Positions 15,791 through 23,778 of a DNA stretch of 44,918 bases are shown one piece after another; position 1 is the first letter of the stretch, and each line of letters opens with the position of its first letter. The notes under the pieces were generated by a model. It ran no database searches, was not told the DNA's origin, and saw only the letters and a list, made by a program, of their open reading frames with translations. Both the position numbers and the translations under genes were made by a program. This DNA comes from Eubacteriales bacterium (GTDB lineage Bacteria > Bacillota > Clostridia > Saccharofermentanales > Fastidiosipilaceae): positions 1-44,918 of the forward strand of contig JAUNVS010000008.1 in NCBI GenBank assembly GCA_030537565.1, written 5' to 3'.

Positions 15791-16788
15791 CCTAGAAGTA
15801 CCTCGTGTAGTTCTAAACAAAATGCCGTCCACTGAATCTCAGGATTGGCATGCGCCTTCAAAGCCGCCTCGGTCGCCTCGATGATAGAAAATGCTGCATT
15901 AATGCGACTGGCACGTTTTAAGCCCGAAGCAGCATCCTGGCGAGCCCAGCGATGGAGAATCTCTCTGACACTATCCAGGAAAAAATCACTGCGCTCGCGC
16001 CAAGACGCTTGGATCTCCTGATAGAGAATGGCGAGGGCAAGACCGCGAGGGCTTTGAAGATATTTGCGTAAAAGAGCTTCGATCGCCTCGCGCTCAGCAA
16101 AGAGCTCAGGCGTCTTAGCATAGACTAATGCTCGCCCAGGATTTCCCTGGCAAAGCGCATAGAAGGCCTCGCTCGATCCAGCTGGTGAAAGCTGATTTTC
16201 TTCGAGGAGGGCGTCAATCTCCGCCTCACTCAGCGGCCCCAACTGGAGACAGGTCGCCCGTGAGCGAAGGGTAACGAGCACGGACTCCGCGCGGCTCGCA
16301 ACTAAGATAAATACCGTATCCGAAGCCGACTCTTCGATCGTCTTCAAGAGACTGTTCTGACCACTCTCATTCACGGCTTCGATGTCGACGAAAATCACCT
16401 GACGCCGTGCCATCTCAGGGCGGCGCTGGTCCAATTCGGCGAGGCGCTTACGCAAGTCAGCAACTGGAAGTATCTTCTCTCCCTCTGCCGCCTCTAAGCG
16501 CCGATAGTCGCTGAGACTTCCCTGCTCGAAACGCTGCCGAATCTGTCGATTAAGCTCCGACTCAAGCTGCTTCGAATCCGGATTCTCCACATCGAGATCG
16601 AGGAGGAGGGCAAGCGCGAAGAGACGGGCGAGGAAATACTTCCCCATCCCCTCTTCGCCGAGAAGTAAAATCGCTGGAATCTCTCGCGCCCCAGATAAAA
16701 GGGCGGAAAATTGTTCAACGAGGGCCGTACGCCCGATGAGTTTCTCCTCAGCCCACAGGGCCTCTACGCTCTCCAAGACCATCGCCAC
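15787..16788 (-). CDS. holB: DNA polymerase III clamp-loader subunit delta prime
   Basis: A 333-residue AAA+ fold protein. The P-loop is GEEGMGKY (44-51), Walker B region VIFVDIEAVN followed by QNSLLKTIEE, a typical HolB stretch, and sensor-like SRATCLQ. The zinc-binding Cys module found after the P-loop in most bacterial delta-prime proteins (CxxCxxC) is absent; the region instead reads as a charged helix. Delta prime is usually a non-hydrolysing clamp-loader part, so the atypical P-loop is not alarming. The GTG start overlaps the darA stop by one base (TAGTG); an ATG two codons later is an alternative. It sits between darA and ricT as in Bacillus. Confidence 0.9.
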   Translation of the reverse strand: MAMVLESVEALWAEEKLIGRTALVEQFSALLSGAREIPAILLLGEEGMGKYFLARLFALALLLDLDVENPDSKQLESELNRQIRQRFEQGSLSDYRRLEAAEGEKILPVADLRKRLAELDQRRPEMARRQVIFVDIEAVNESGQNSLLKTIEESASDTVFILVASRAESVLVTLRSRATCLQLGPLSEAEIDALLEENQLSPAGSSEAFYALCQGNPGRALVYAKTPELFAEREAIEALLRKYLQSPRGLALAILYQEIQASWRERSDFFLDSVREILHRWARQDAASGLKRASRINAAFSIIEATEAALKAHANPEIQWTAFCLELHEVLLG

Positions 16789-17117
16789 TACATACGCTCG
16801 AAGTATTCGACATTGGTCACGAAGACTGTTGCTCCGCCGACCGTCACTTCAACTGGGTAGGGCATATAACTTCCGCCCATCGTCGTCGGACTCATATTCG
16901 TACTGATCGCCGCCTTACGTGAAGACGAATAGGTGCGGATGATATCGAGAACCTCTCTGAGCTCCTCATCTTCAATAACGATCATCAGGGTCGTATTTCC
17001 AGCGCGCAGGAAGCCCCCCGTCGAATTCATCTTCGTAACGCGAAAACCCGCCTTATTCAACTCTGAGGTCAGGCGCTGACTATCTTCATCATGAACAATT
17101 GCATAGGTTAATTTCAT
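16788..17117 (-). CDS. darA: DarA (YaaQ) PII-like cyclic di-AMP receptor
   Basis: A 109-residue PII-like protein. It matches the family along its length: MKLTYAIVHDED at the start, TGGFLRAGNTT in the nucleotide-binding region, and PYPVEVTVGGATVFV near the end. DarA trimers bind the second messenger cyclic di-AMP, but their downstream target is unknown. The ATG at 17117 has AAGGAG 7 nt upstream; a longer reading starting 17 codons earlier overlaps tmk and is rejected. It lies 4 nt after tmk and is fused to holB by a one-base overlap, the same order as in Bacillus tmk-yaaQ-(yaaR)-holB, but yaaR is missing. Confidence 0.95.
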   Translation of the reverse strand: MKLTYAIVHDEDSQRLTSELNKAGFRVTKMNSTGGFLRAGNTTLMIVIEDEELREVLDIIRTYSSSRKAAISTNMSPTTMGGSYMPYPVEVTVGGATVFVTNVEYFERM

Positions 17118-17121
17118 CGTA

Positions 17122-17820
17122 TTACTCCTTATCACAAAGACGGCTCTGCCCAGCGTCCTCCGCCTCATCTAAACGTCGATCGAGAGCCAAGAGAATCTCC
17201 CGACGTACGGAAAGCGCATCGGCAGCCGCATCAATCCAGATCGTGCGTTTCATGAGCTCAGGCGTCCGAAAGAACGCTCTATACCCACTTAGGACCCGAG
17301 TCCAAAAGGCTTCCGTCTCCCAGTCGAAACGATCTTCAGCCGCCGAGCGGGTCGAAAGCATCCGCTCCCTAGCTGCCCGAAAATCCAGATCTAGGTAGAC
17401 ATAGCAATCCGCTTCAAACTCCGCAATCGCAAAGCGCGTAATCGATTCGATCATCTGACGATCAAGATTGCGACCAAATCCCTGGTAGGCCAGTGAAGAT
17501 GGGTAGTAGCGATCGCAGATCACAAGATCGTTGTCCGCCATCGCCGGCGCCAGGACCTCCCGACAGAACTGAGCCCGTGAAGCGCTAAAGAGGAGAAACT
17601 CTGACTCTGGACAAAGATCCACCCCCGTACTGTGCCAATCTCGCTTCAATAAAGTCCGTATCGCCTCACCAATCTGACTCCCACCTGGCTCTCGAAAACA
17701 GGCAACCTGCAGTCCTCTGGACTCGAAGTGCTCACGGAGATATTCGATCTGGGTCGACTTACCCGAACCATCAATGCCCTCAACGCAAATAAAAAAGGCT
17801 CTATTTCTTGAGGCCTCCAT
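17122..17820 (-). CDS. tmk: Thymidylate kinase
   Basis: A 232-residue dTMP kinase making dTDP for DNA synthesis. The P-loop GIDGSGKST is at 15-23, the dTMP-binding FREPGG follows, DRYYPSSLAYQG carries the DRY motif and substrate contacts, and the LID region contains an Arg-rich RSAAEDRF. Its length is slightly above the usual 205-215 because of a short N-terminal leader (MEASRNRA) and a charged tail. The ATG overlaps the stop of the preceding gene by one base (TAATG), indicating coupling. It is followed 4 nt later by darA. Confidence 0.95.
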   Translation of the reverse strand: MEASRNRAFFICVEGIDGSGKSTQIEYLREHFESRGLQVACFREPGGSQIGEAIRTLLKRDWHSTGVDLCPESEFLLFSASRAQFCREVLAPAMADNDLVICDRYYPSSLAYQGFGRNLDRQMIESITRFAIAEFEADCYVYLDLDFRAARERMLSTRSAAEDRFDWETEAFWTRVLSGYRAFFRTPELMKRTIWIDAAADALSVRREILLALDRRLDEAEDAGQSRLCDKE

Positions 17821-18404
17821 TATATCAAGTCCTCAAGATCCAAGGCCAAGTTGGCAATCCCGTCAATCTCCAGGCGAATCTCTTTTTCGATCCGAGCGAT
17901 ATCCGCCTGCAAGCTCTCCACCGTCTCGACTTCCTTTTTACGAGGACGTCGATTCTCGCCGCGACGCCCCTTCTCCCCACTGCGATCCGTACGGCGCTCA
18001 CGCTTAGCGCTATTATCCAGCACTTTATTGGGCTTGTCTGTTGAGCCAGACGTCTCTAGCTGCTCAGCCTCACGATTGGCGTTCATGGCCCCGGCCGAGC
18101 GCTCTGAACGCGGAGGGCGGTGGCGACGGCTCGAGCGTGGCTTCGCAGCAGACTCTGTGGACTTCGTTTCAAGCGAAGTCGATGAGTTCGTTAAATCAGC
18201 TGATTTACTCTCCTGCTTCACTTCTCCCTGGGGACGGTTAGAGCGCCGCCGCGACTGTCGTTTGCGCGGCGCATCAGATCTCGCTGCAGACGATGACTTC
18301 GAAGCGCCCTGGCCAGAACGACGACGTCGGGGTGCGGACTCGCCCCCTCGGCTGCGTCGACGGCTCTGTGTCTCCCCGTCTTTATTTTCAAGCACGTCAC
18401 TCAT
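17820..18404 (-). CDS. Basic, intrinsically disordered protein of unknown function
   Basis: A 194-residue protein dominated by Arg, Ser, Glu and Lys: about 30 arginines in SRRRSR- and RRRR-type clusters from 15 to 150, then an acidic-hydrophobic helix-forming end (about 160-194, ADIARIEKEIRLEIDGIANLALDLED). I do not recognise a family. Arg/Ser-rich segments of this kind often bind RNA or DNA. The same composition is seen in the tail of RicT, encoded later in this operon. The ATG has AAGGAG 6 nt upstream, and the gene overlaps tmk by one base, so it is a real, co-translated gene and not an artefact. A plus-strand ORF over the same place is a shadow. Confidence 0.7.
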   Translation of the reverse strand: MSDVLENKDGETQSRRRSRGGESAPRRRRSGQGASKSSSAARSDAPRKRQSRRRSNRPQGEVKQESKSADLTNSSTSLETKSTESAAKPRSSRRHRPPRSERSAGAMNANREAEQLETSGSTDKPNKVLDNSAKRERRTDRSGEKGRRGENRRPRKKEVETVESLQADIARIEKEIRLEIDGIANLALDLEDLI

Positions 18405-18429
18405 GCCATACTCCTTTGTTCAACGCGGC

Positions 18430-19500
18430 TTAATTCGACTCTAAGATACGAATGCCATTAAATATCGCCGCATCATTGATCTCGAAACTGTTTTCGTTGA
18501 GGACGAGGCTATATCTGAAATAGCGGTATCGGGCTGGCGCCTGACTCGTCTCCGCCTGGACTTCTCCTTCCGCGCTCGACTCACTCCCTGATGGCTGCTC
18601 TGACTTCTTAGCGGGAATTTGGCGCTTGCGCTCTTGGCCGAGGGCCGCGAAAACTCCATCGTCCGAGGGCATCTTCGCAGAGATAAAGGCAACTGATTGG
18701 ATCGATTGTTCAGCGAGTTGATTGCGCAGCGAATCCCAGATGTTCGCCGAGAGATTGGCAAAATCTTGGAGGCTGCTAATTGAGGGCTTAAAGCGAATCT
18801 CAAGCATCAGATTCTGCTCACTACCTGTCCCGACCTGGATATCCTGCCAGCGGCTAGCATTCGACTGGTTCTCAGCGAGATCAATTGACTCAATCGCGTT
18901 TCGGCCCTGCTCACTATCAATCGTGCTATTGATAAATGCACGCGTCTGCCGACTCGAACGCTGATAGAGGTAGTCATCGTCATAAAACAGTTCCCAGGAA
19001 CTGGCAGCACTGCGCTGACGGATCTGGTTACTCCCCCGCTCATGCTCCAGCCCACCGAAGATGCGGACGACAAAATCAACACGCCCTGAGCTGCTAAGAT
19101 CGCGAACTGGCGTCACGAAGCCAAGCGGTAGGAGACTAGGGCGTGCCAGAGAAACCTTAAATGACTGACCTGGATAACGCTTATCCAAATAATCACGCAC
19201 CTCGCGGAGGGCGAAAAACTGTAAAAGACCGTAGATCAGACCTAAGACAATCGTAATCACGACGAAGAAAATCAGGCCTCGGCGGTCACGGATCCGCCGT
19301 TCGAGATGATGGATCTCCGCTTCGAGCGCTTCGCGCGACTCATGCACAGCTGGGCCAGCCTGTCTCGCAGGTCTCGGGTCTCGCCCGATCGCCTCGCGAT
19401 TCACTGCCGCTGCGTTTAAGGATGCTCCCGTTTGGGGAACTGGGATTTGCTTGGCCACAGACGTATCCTCTCCTTCGCATAGATCACTGTAGTTTACCAT
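18430..19500 (-). CDS. Single-pass membrane protein of unknown function
   Basis: A 356-residue protein. Residues 1-70 are polar with a Glu/Arg-rich stretch, one membrane helix lies at about 74-95 (LIFFVVITIVLGLIYGLLQFF), and the rest should be outside the cell and is Ser/Gln-rich with a folded beta-like region. A low-complexity Ser/Glu/Gln segment precedes the end. I do not recognise a family. It opens the operon 25 nt upstream of the disordered basic protein. The start ATG has AAGG 6 nt upstream. The tRNA-Leu gene and its terminator lie upstream on the same strand, so the operon promoter should be in the 19501-19571 gap. Confidence 0.65.
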   Translation of the reverse strand: MVNYSDLCEGEDTSVAKQIPVPQTGASLNAAAVNREAIGRDPRPARQAGPAVHESREALEAEIHHLERRIRDRRGLIFFVVITIVLGLIYGLLQFFALREVRDYLDKRYPGQSFKVSLARPSLLPLGFVTPVRDLSSSGRVDFVVRIFGGLEHERGSNQIRQRSAASSWELFYDDDYLYQRSSRQTRAFINSTIDSEQGRNAIESIDLAENQSNASRWQDIQVGTGSEQNLMLEIRFKPSISSLQDFANLSANIWDSLRNQLAEQSIQSVAFISAKMPSDDGVFAALGQERKRQIPAKKSEQPSGSESSAEGEVQAETSQAPARYRYFRYSLVLNENSFEINDAAIFNGIRILESN

Positions 19501-19571
19501 TTTAGACCTTGATCGGTGTTCTCTGTAGCTGCGGGCATAAGATCTGGGGCGCTTTTATATGATATTAGATA

Positions 19572-19598
19572 CAAAAAAAGGCTGACGATGCGTCAGCC
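19572..19598 (-). terminator. Terminator after tRNA-Leu
   Basis: On the minus strand the 8-bp perfect stem GGCTGACG/CGTCAGCC with loop CAT is followed by seven Ts. Confidence 0.9.
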
Positions 19599-19604
19599 TA
19601 TCTA

Positions 19605-19686
19605 TGCGGTCGACAGGACTTGAACCTGCACGACTTGCGTCACTGGAACCTAAATCCAGCGTGTCTGCCAATTCCACCACGACCGC
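19605..19686 (-). tRNA. tRNA-Leu (anticodon UAG)
   Basis: An 82-nt class II tRNA. The 7-bp acceptor stem is GCGGTCG/CGACCGC with discriminator A; the anticodon stem CTGGA/TCCAG encloses TTTAGGT, giving anticodon UAG (codons CUA and other CUN). A long variable arm typical of leucine tRNA follows, and the T-loop has GTTCAAG. The CCA end is not encoded. Confidence 0.96.
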
Positions 19687-19699
19687 AAGCATGGGCTCC

Positions 19700-19728
19700 A
19701 TTATAAATTTCTGCTTGACGTCTAGCAA
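19700..19728 (-). promoter_or_regulatory. Promoter of tRNA-Leu
   Basis: On the minus strand TTGCTA (19723-19728) and a perfect TATAAT (19700-19705) are 17 bp apart and end 14 nt before the tRNA. Confidence 0.75.
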
Positions 19729-19756
19729 GCAGCAAATGAAGCCAGGAAGCGCGCAC

Positions 19757-21085
19757 TTAATCGAGACTACAAAGACCACCCCGGCAGCTACCGGCCTCGA
19801 CGCCCTCGCGGGGCTTGACCCACTCGAGGGAGGAGATGTGCATGCCCTGCTCAATCGCAGCGATAATTTCTTCAGCACTGACATCTTCACTACGGGCGAT
19901 AATCTTCTCAAAAAAGGCCTCATCGAGCTCCGCCTCTCGCGCGAGGTCGCGACGAATATCCTGAGGTCTCCGCGGTGAACGCCGGCCATCCCAATTCTCT
20001 TTTGGCTTGATGTGGAGGCGCTCTTCGAGGAGCAGCTCGATCGTCTCGCGAGCGAGGATCGGAGCGGCGGAGAGTCCTGGCGAGCAGATCGCTGCGCAAT
20101 CGTAGAAATTATCGTCGATAAAGCCGAGGACAAAATCCTTACACGACTTCGAGGCGAGGCGTTCTCCAGCGAAGCAGCGGTATTTAAAATCGTGATTAAA
20201 CTGAGGGGCGAGGGCTTCAATATGTTTGAAGAGCTGCTTACGTTCCATAGGTCGCTGGTCCCGTGGACAACGGCGGCTGAGTTCGAAGCTCTCACCGAGA
20301 ACGTAGCGACCGTGAATCGTCGGCGCTGCAAGCAGCGAACGCCCATGAGAGTCTGGGCAACAGAAGAGGATGCTGCTGAGAAGCGGCGGATCCTCGGCCT
20401 CGAGCATGTAGAAATTCGACTTGATCGAATAGAGATCGAGCTCAGAATCACTGACCATCGCATGGATCTCTGGGGAGGATTTTCCGGCTGCGTTAATTAC
20501 GTAGCGAGCCTCGATCACACCCTTACTCGTCTCAATCTCATAGTAATCCTCGTGACGAATCAGCCCTAGGACCTCGCGATCGAGGAAGAAATCGACCCCC
20601 TCGCGGAGGGCAACCTGGGAGAAAGCGAGCACGTAATCCCACGGATTAACGACGCCAGACTGTGCTGCATACAAGACCTTTTTTACATCTTGGGAAAGCT
20701 GTGGCTCAATCGCAACGGCCTCCTCACGGTCGAGAAGTCGCATCTCCTCGACGCCATTTTCCAGGCCTCGCTGATAATAAGATTCGAGGATCTCAATCTC
20801 CTCGTCGTTAAACGCCAGTAGCATCGAGCCACAATTATTGTACTCAAAGCCGAGCCGCTCACTGAGCGCTGGCATCTGCTGGGCACTGGCAACCGTATAA
20901 CGAGCAATACGGGTATTGGGTTTTGCCTCGTACCCTGCGTAGATCACCGCATGGTTCGCCCGGCTCGTTCCGAGGGCAATGTCGAGCTCACGCTCTAAGA
21001 CGACGACGTCGATGTCGTAGCGTGAGGCCTCGTAAGCCAAGGCACTGCCGACAATTCCTGCTCCGATGATGCATAGGTCTCTCAT
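19757..21085 (-). CDS. GlpA/LhgO-like FAD-dependent oxidoreductase with half a [2Fe-2S] motif
   Basis: A 442-residue flavoprotein. The N-terminal FAD motif is IIGAGIVGSALA (6-17), followed by VVLERE; the second half of the DAO fold is seen at YVINAAGKSS and CSPGLSAAPILA. The family includes anaerobic glycerol-3-phosphate dehydrogenase A and L-2-hydroxyglutarate oxidase. In GlpA-like proteins a C-terminal BFD-type domain binds [2Fe-2S] with CxC and CxxxxC motifs; here only the second is left (CRGGLC, Cys434/Cys439), while the first reads IARS. The substrate is not certain; the GlpB/GlpC partners are not nearby. The start has GAAGGAT upstream, 8 nt. Transcribed as a single gene. Confidence 0.82.
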   Translation of the reverse strand: MRDLCIIGAGIVGSALAYEASRYDIDVVVLERELDIALGTSRANHAVIYAGYEAKPNTRIARYTVASAQQMPALSERLGFEYNNCGSMLLAFNDEEIEILESYYQRGLENGVEEMRLLDREEAVAIEPQLSQDVKKVLYAAQSGVVNPWDYVLAFSQVALREGVDFFLDREVLGLIRHEDYYEIETSKGVIEARYVINAAGKSSPEIHAMVSDSELDLYSIKSNFYMLEAEDPPLLSSILFCCPDSHGRSLLAAPTIHGRYVLGESFELSRRCPRDQRPMERKQLFKHIEALAPQFNHDFKYRCFAGERLASKSCKDFVLGFIDDNFYDCAAICSPGLSAAPILARETIELLLEERLHIKPKENWDGRRSPRRPQDIRRDLAREAELDEAFFEKIIARSEDVSAEEIIAAIEQGMHISSLEWVKPREGVEAGSCRGGLCSLD

Positions 21086-21202
21086 TTGGTGGATCCTTCT
21101 TCATATAGTTATTCAAATTTTATTACGCCTATGCATTTATCGCAGTTCATATGGCACCTTTTTTTCTGATAGACTTCCTAGGGTTAGGAAAGGAGGTTCA
21201 GC

Positions 21203-22588
21203 ATGGCAAAAGACCAACAGCAAGATTTCAACATTTTTGAGAACATGGACGAAATAGCCGTCCAACTCGAGGAGGCCTTGGAATCAAAACATTACAACGA
21301 AGCGCGCCATATCCTCGCTGAGAGCAATGAAGCGGATGCCGCCCACGCCATCGAGGAGTTACCAAAAGAGCTCGCAGCCGTCGCATTCCGCATGCTTCCG
21401 AAGAGCATGGGGGCGGACGTCTTTTCCTACCTCGAAAGCGACACCCAGGAGGCCCTCATGGAGGGACTTACCGAGCGCGAGGTGACCGAAACGGTCAACG
21501 AGCTCTTCCTCGACGACGCAGTCGACTTCCTCGAAGAAATGCCCGCAAATGTCGTCAAGCGCGTGCTCCGCTACTCGAGCCCCGACCGGCGCCTGCAGAT
21601 CAACAAGCTCCTCAATTATCCCGAGGATAGCGCTGGCTCACTGATGACAGTCGAGATGATTCAGCTGCGTCGTAGCTGGACAGTCGGTGAGAGTCTAAAG
21701 CACATCCGCGAAACGGGCCATAATAAGGAAACGATTTATACCTGCTACGTCACCAACCAGACGGCCGTCCTCGAGGGCGTCGTCTCTGTTCACGAACTCC
21801 TCTGTTCCAGTGACGACGTACGCATCGAAGACCTGATGGATCCAGACGTCATCTCGATTGAAACCACGGATGACCAAGAGTACGCCTCCCGGCTCTTCCA
21901 CCACTATGACTTCATTGCCCTCCCCGTCGTCGATAAGGAAAATCGCCTCGTTGGTATCATTACCATCGACGACGCCCTCGACGTCATCACCGAAGAGGCC
22001 ACCGAAGACATGCAGCGAATGGCGGCGATGACGCCAAACGAACACCCCTACCTACGTACCTCGGTCCTGCGCCTCGCCAACCGACGCATCGTCTGGCTCC
22101 TCGTCCTGATGATCTCAGGCATGTTAAACGGTGCCATCCTCGGTCAATTTGAAGATGCCTTCGTCGCCCTCCCCCTCCTCGTCACCTTCATTCCCGTCCT
22201 CACGGATACGGGCGGTAATGCTGGCGCCCAGACATCGACCCTCGTCATCCGCGCCCTCACCCTCGGTGAAATCAAACCCAGCGACGCCCTCCGCGTCCTC
22301 TGGAAAGAATTTCGAGTCTCGATCATCTGCGGACTCATCCTCGCCCTCGTCACAGCAGCCCGCGTCTACTTCATGATGAGCCCCGACCCACTGACCACCC
22401 TAACGGTATCCCTCGCCCTCTTCTGCACCGTCGTCCTCGCCAAATTCGTCGGTTCTCTCCTCCCCATCCTCGCTCAGATCTTAAAAGTAGACCCCGCGAT
22501 CATGGCCGCGCCCCTGATCACCACCATCGTCGACGCCGTCTCCCTCATCATTTACTTCGAGATGGCAAAAGTCCTCCTGAAAATATAA
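21203..22588 (+). CDS. mgtE: Magnesium transporter MgtE
   Basis: A 461-residue Mg2+ channel. Order: an N-terminal superhelical domain (about 1-130), two CBS domains (about 135-260, containing DLMDPDVISI and VGIITIDDALD), a connecting helix, then the membrane part with five helices (about 284-461). The membrane signature TGGNAGAQTSTLVIRALTLGEI is complete. Domain order and length match the Thermus/Bacillus proteins, in which the cytosolic part closes the pore when Mg2+ is high. AAAGGAGG lies 7 nt before the ATG. The 117-nt upstream gap holds no recognisable M-box riboswitch. Confidence 0.97.
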   Translation: MAKDQQQDFNIFENMDEIAVQLEEALESKHYNEARHILAESNEADAAHAIEELPKELAAVAFRMLPKSMGADVFSYLESDTQEALMEGLTEREVTETVNELFLDDAVDFLEEMPANVVKRVLRYSSPDRRLQINKLLNYPEDSAGSLMTVEMIQLRRSWTVGESLKHIRETGHNKETIYTCYVTNQTAVLEGVVSVHELLCSSDDVRIEDLMDPDVISIETTDDQEYASRLFHHYDFIALPVVDKENRLVGIITIDDALDVITEEATEDMQRMAAMTPNEHPYLRTSVLRLANRRIVWLLVLMISGMLNGAILGQFEDAFVALPLLVTFIPVLTDTGGNAGAQTSTLVIRALTLGEIKPSDALRVLWKEFRVSIICGLILALVTAARVYFMMSPDPLTTLTVSLALFCTVVLAKFVGSLLPILAQILKVDPAIMAAPLITTIVDAVSLIIYFEMAKVLLKI

Positions 22589-22602
22589 GAATCCAAAGCA
22601 GA

Positions 22603-22655
22603 CAAATAAATAGAGGGCAGTCCCAGCATCAATGCGACTGCCCTCTATTTATTTG
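22603..22655. terminator. Bidirectional terminator between mgtE and the murT operon
   Basis: A perfect 20-bp inverted repeat (22603-22622 and 22636-22655) with a 13-nt loop. The outer part is A/T-rich and the inner part GAGGGCAGTC is G/C-rich, so each strand ends its stem with a U-rich stretch. It separates two convergent genes. Confidence 0.88.
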
Positions 22656-22671
22656 ATCGTTATAAAGCGAA

Positions 22672-22974
22672 CTAGACAATAAAACCCTCGGCCTCGAAAC
22701 TCAACTCCACCTCAAGCTCCATGGCGACGATCTCAGCATAGTCGAGGGAGGCAGCTGGCGGCGCCGAAAACTTGAGAATGCAGGGGATCCCGACCTTCTC
22801 CGCAGACTTAATCTCTGCAAATTCACTGCGCCCATCACGGAGGGCTAAAAAAGTCTTCAAATCAAAGACCTCTCGCAAGTCCGCATACGAATAGCTCAAG
22901 CCTGAGCCTGCGAGCCTCGCTTTTAAGTGGACACAATCTGGACAGGTATCGAGTCCGTAGATTTTGTAAAACAC
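22672..22974 (-). CDS. Glutaredoxin-like thiol protein coupled to gatD
   Basis: A 100-residue thioredoxin-fold protein. The active-site loop is YGLDTCPDCVHLK, close to the glutaredoxin CPxC, and the cis-Pro loop is VGIPCILKF. A Cys inside the latter is unusual. I placed the start at the GTG at 22974, one base after the gatD stop, because AAGGAG lies 7 nt upstream inside the gatD end; a longer reading of 119 codons would overlap gatD by 55 nt. It closes the murT operon and ends at a 20-bp bidirectional terminator. The substrate is unknown; a link to lipid II amidation is only suggested by position. Confidence 0.8.
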   Translation of the reverse strand: MFYKIYGLDTCPDCVHLKARLAGSGLSYSYADLREVFDLKTFLALRDGRSEFAEIKSAEKVGIPCILKFSAPPAASLDYAEIVAMELEVELSFEAEGFIV

Positions 22975-22975
22975 C

Positions 22976-23743
22976 TCAACGCTCCTTTTTTCGACGCTCG
23001 ATGAGCGCAGCCGCCGACTTGCGGGCAGCAAGTTCAGCAGCGGACAATTCGTACGGAAGCTGGACCTCTTTTTCGTAACGACGCAGGAGAGCGCATTCGA
23101 GGAGGTAATCCGTCATCGCTGGATTCTTCGGGAGAAAGGGACCGTGCGAATAGGTCGCAATGAAATTCCCAGCCCGGCAGCCCTCATAATCGTCCTCGCC
23201 ATTGTTGCCGTAAGCATATAGGCACTTCGCTAGCGCAGTCGCATTCGCTCCGAGGTAACTGCGCCCCGAATGATTTTCAAAACCATAGAGAAGTTCAGCG
23301 TCCGGCCCCCGCTCAGCGAGAAAATCAGCGCAGTAGAGGCTATCGCCAATCAAGCGTTTCTCACCCGCCCGCGTATCGACATCGAGGAGGCCCAGGCCTT
23401 CGATGCATTGACCCTCCGCCGTAATAAAACGCTTACCAAGCAGCTGATACGCTCCACAGATCGCTAAGAAGGGCCAGCCCCCCTGCAGGAGGCGCTCAAA
23501 TTGACTCCGCCGAGACAGAACATCACGAAAGAGTGCTTCTTGCTCACGATCCTGACCGCCCCCCATAAAAAAGAGATCGTAAGACGATAGATCCTTTTGC
23601 TCTCCGAGGTGGAGGCTATGGTAACTGATCTCAATCCCATGAACTTTGCCGCGCTTCAAAAAAGCGAGGATATTCCCAAAATCTCCATAGAGATTGAGGA
23701 GGTCAGGATAGAGATGCAGGAGTTTTAATTCTTTCTTCGACAT
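22976..23743 (-). CDS. gatD: GatD, glutamine amidotransferase subunit for lipid II amidation
   Basis: A 255-residue class I-like glutaminase. The nucleophile elbow AICGAYQLLG contains Cys96 and the catalytic His is in SHGPFLPKNP (His200), matching Cys94/His189 of Staphylococcus aureus GatD; GGGQDREQ at 61-68 shapes the oxyanion side. GatD frees ammonia from glutamine and passes it to MurT, which amidates the D-Glu of lipid II, a step needed for efficient cross-linking in Gram-positives. It follows murT after 35 nt with GAGGGGG before the ATG. Confidence 0.95.
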   Translation of the reverse strand: MSKKELKLLHLYPDLLNLYGDFGNILAFLKRGKVHGIEISYHSLHLGEQKDLSSYDLFFMGGGQDREQEALFRDVLSRRSQFERLLQGGWPFLAICGAYQLLGKRFITAEGQCIEGLGLLDVDTRAGEKRLIGDSLYCADFLAERGPDAELLYGFENHSGRSYLGANATALAKCLYAYGNNGEDDYEGCRAGNFIATYSHGPFLPKNPAMTDYLLECALLRRYEKEVQLPYELSAAELAARKSAAALIERRKKER

Positions 23744-23778
23744 TGGGGCCCCCTCACATAAAAGTCATCCACATCGCC

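Noticed and set aside
15787-16788. Odd P-loop in holB (GKY instead of GKS/T) as a sign of a dead protein
   Set aside because: Delta-prime subunits commonly have non-canonical P-loops and need not hydrolyse ATP, so this alone is not unusual.
17851-18444. Plus-strand 197-codon open frame opposite the disordered basic protein
   Set aside because: The minus-strand frame has AAGGAG, overlaps tmk by one base and fits the operon; the plus frame only mirrors its biased composition.
19555-20463. Minus-strand 302-codon open frame crossing the tRNA-Leu gene
   Set aside because: It overlaps the tRNA and its terminator and is in another frame of the flavoprotein gene; Arg/Ser-rich shadow translation with no family resemblance.
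21086-21202. Possible M-box Mg2+ riboswitch before mgtE
   Set aside because: The gap is only 117 nt and shows no paired elements of that riboswitch; MgtE can be controlled by its own CBS and N domains.
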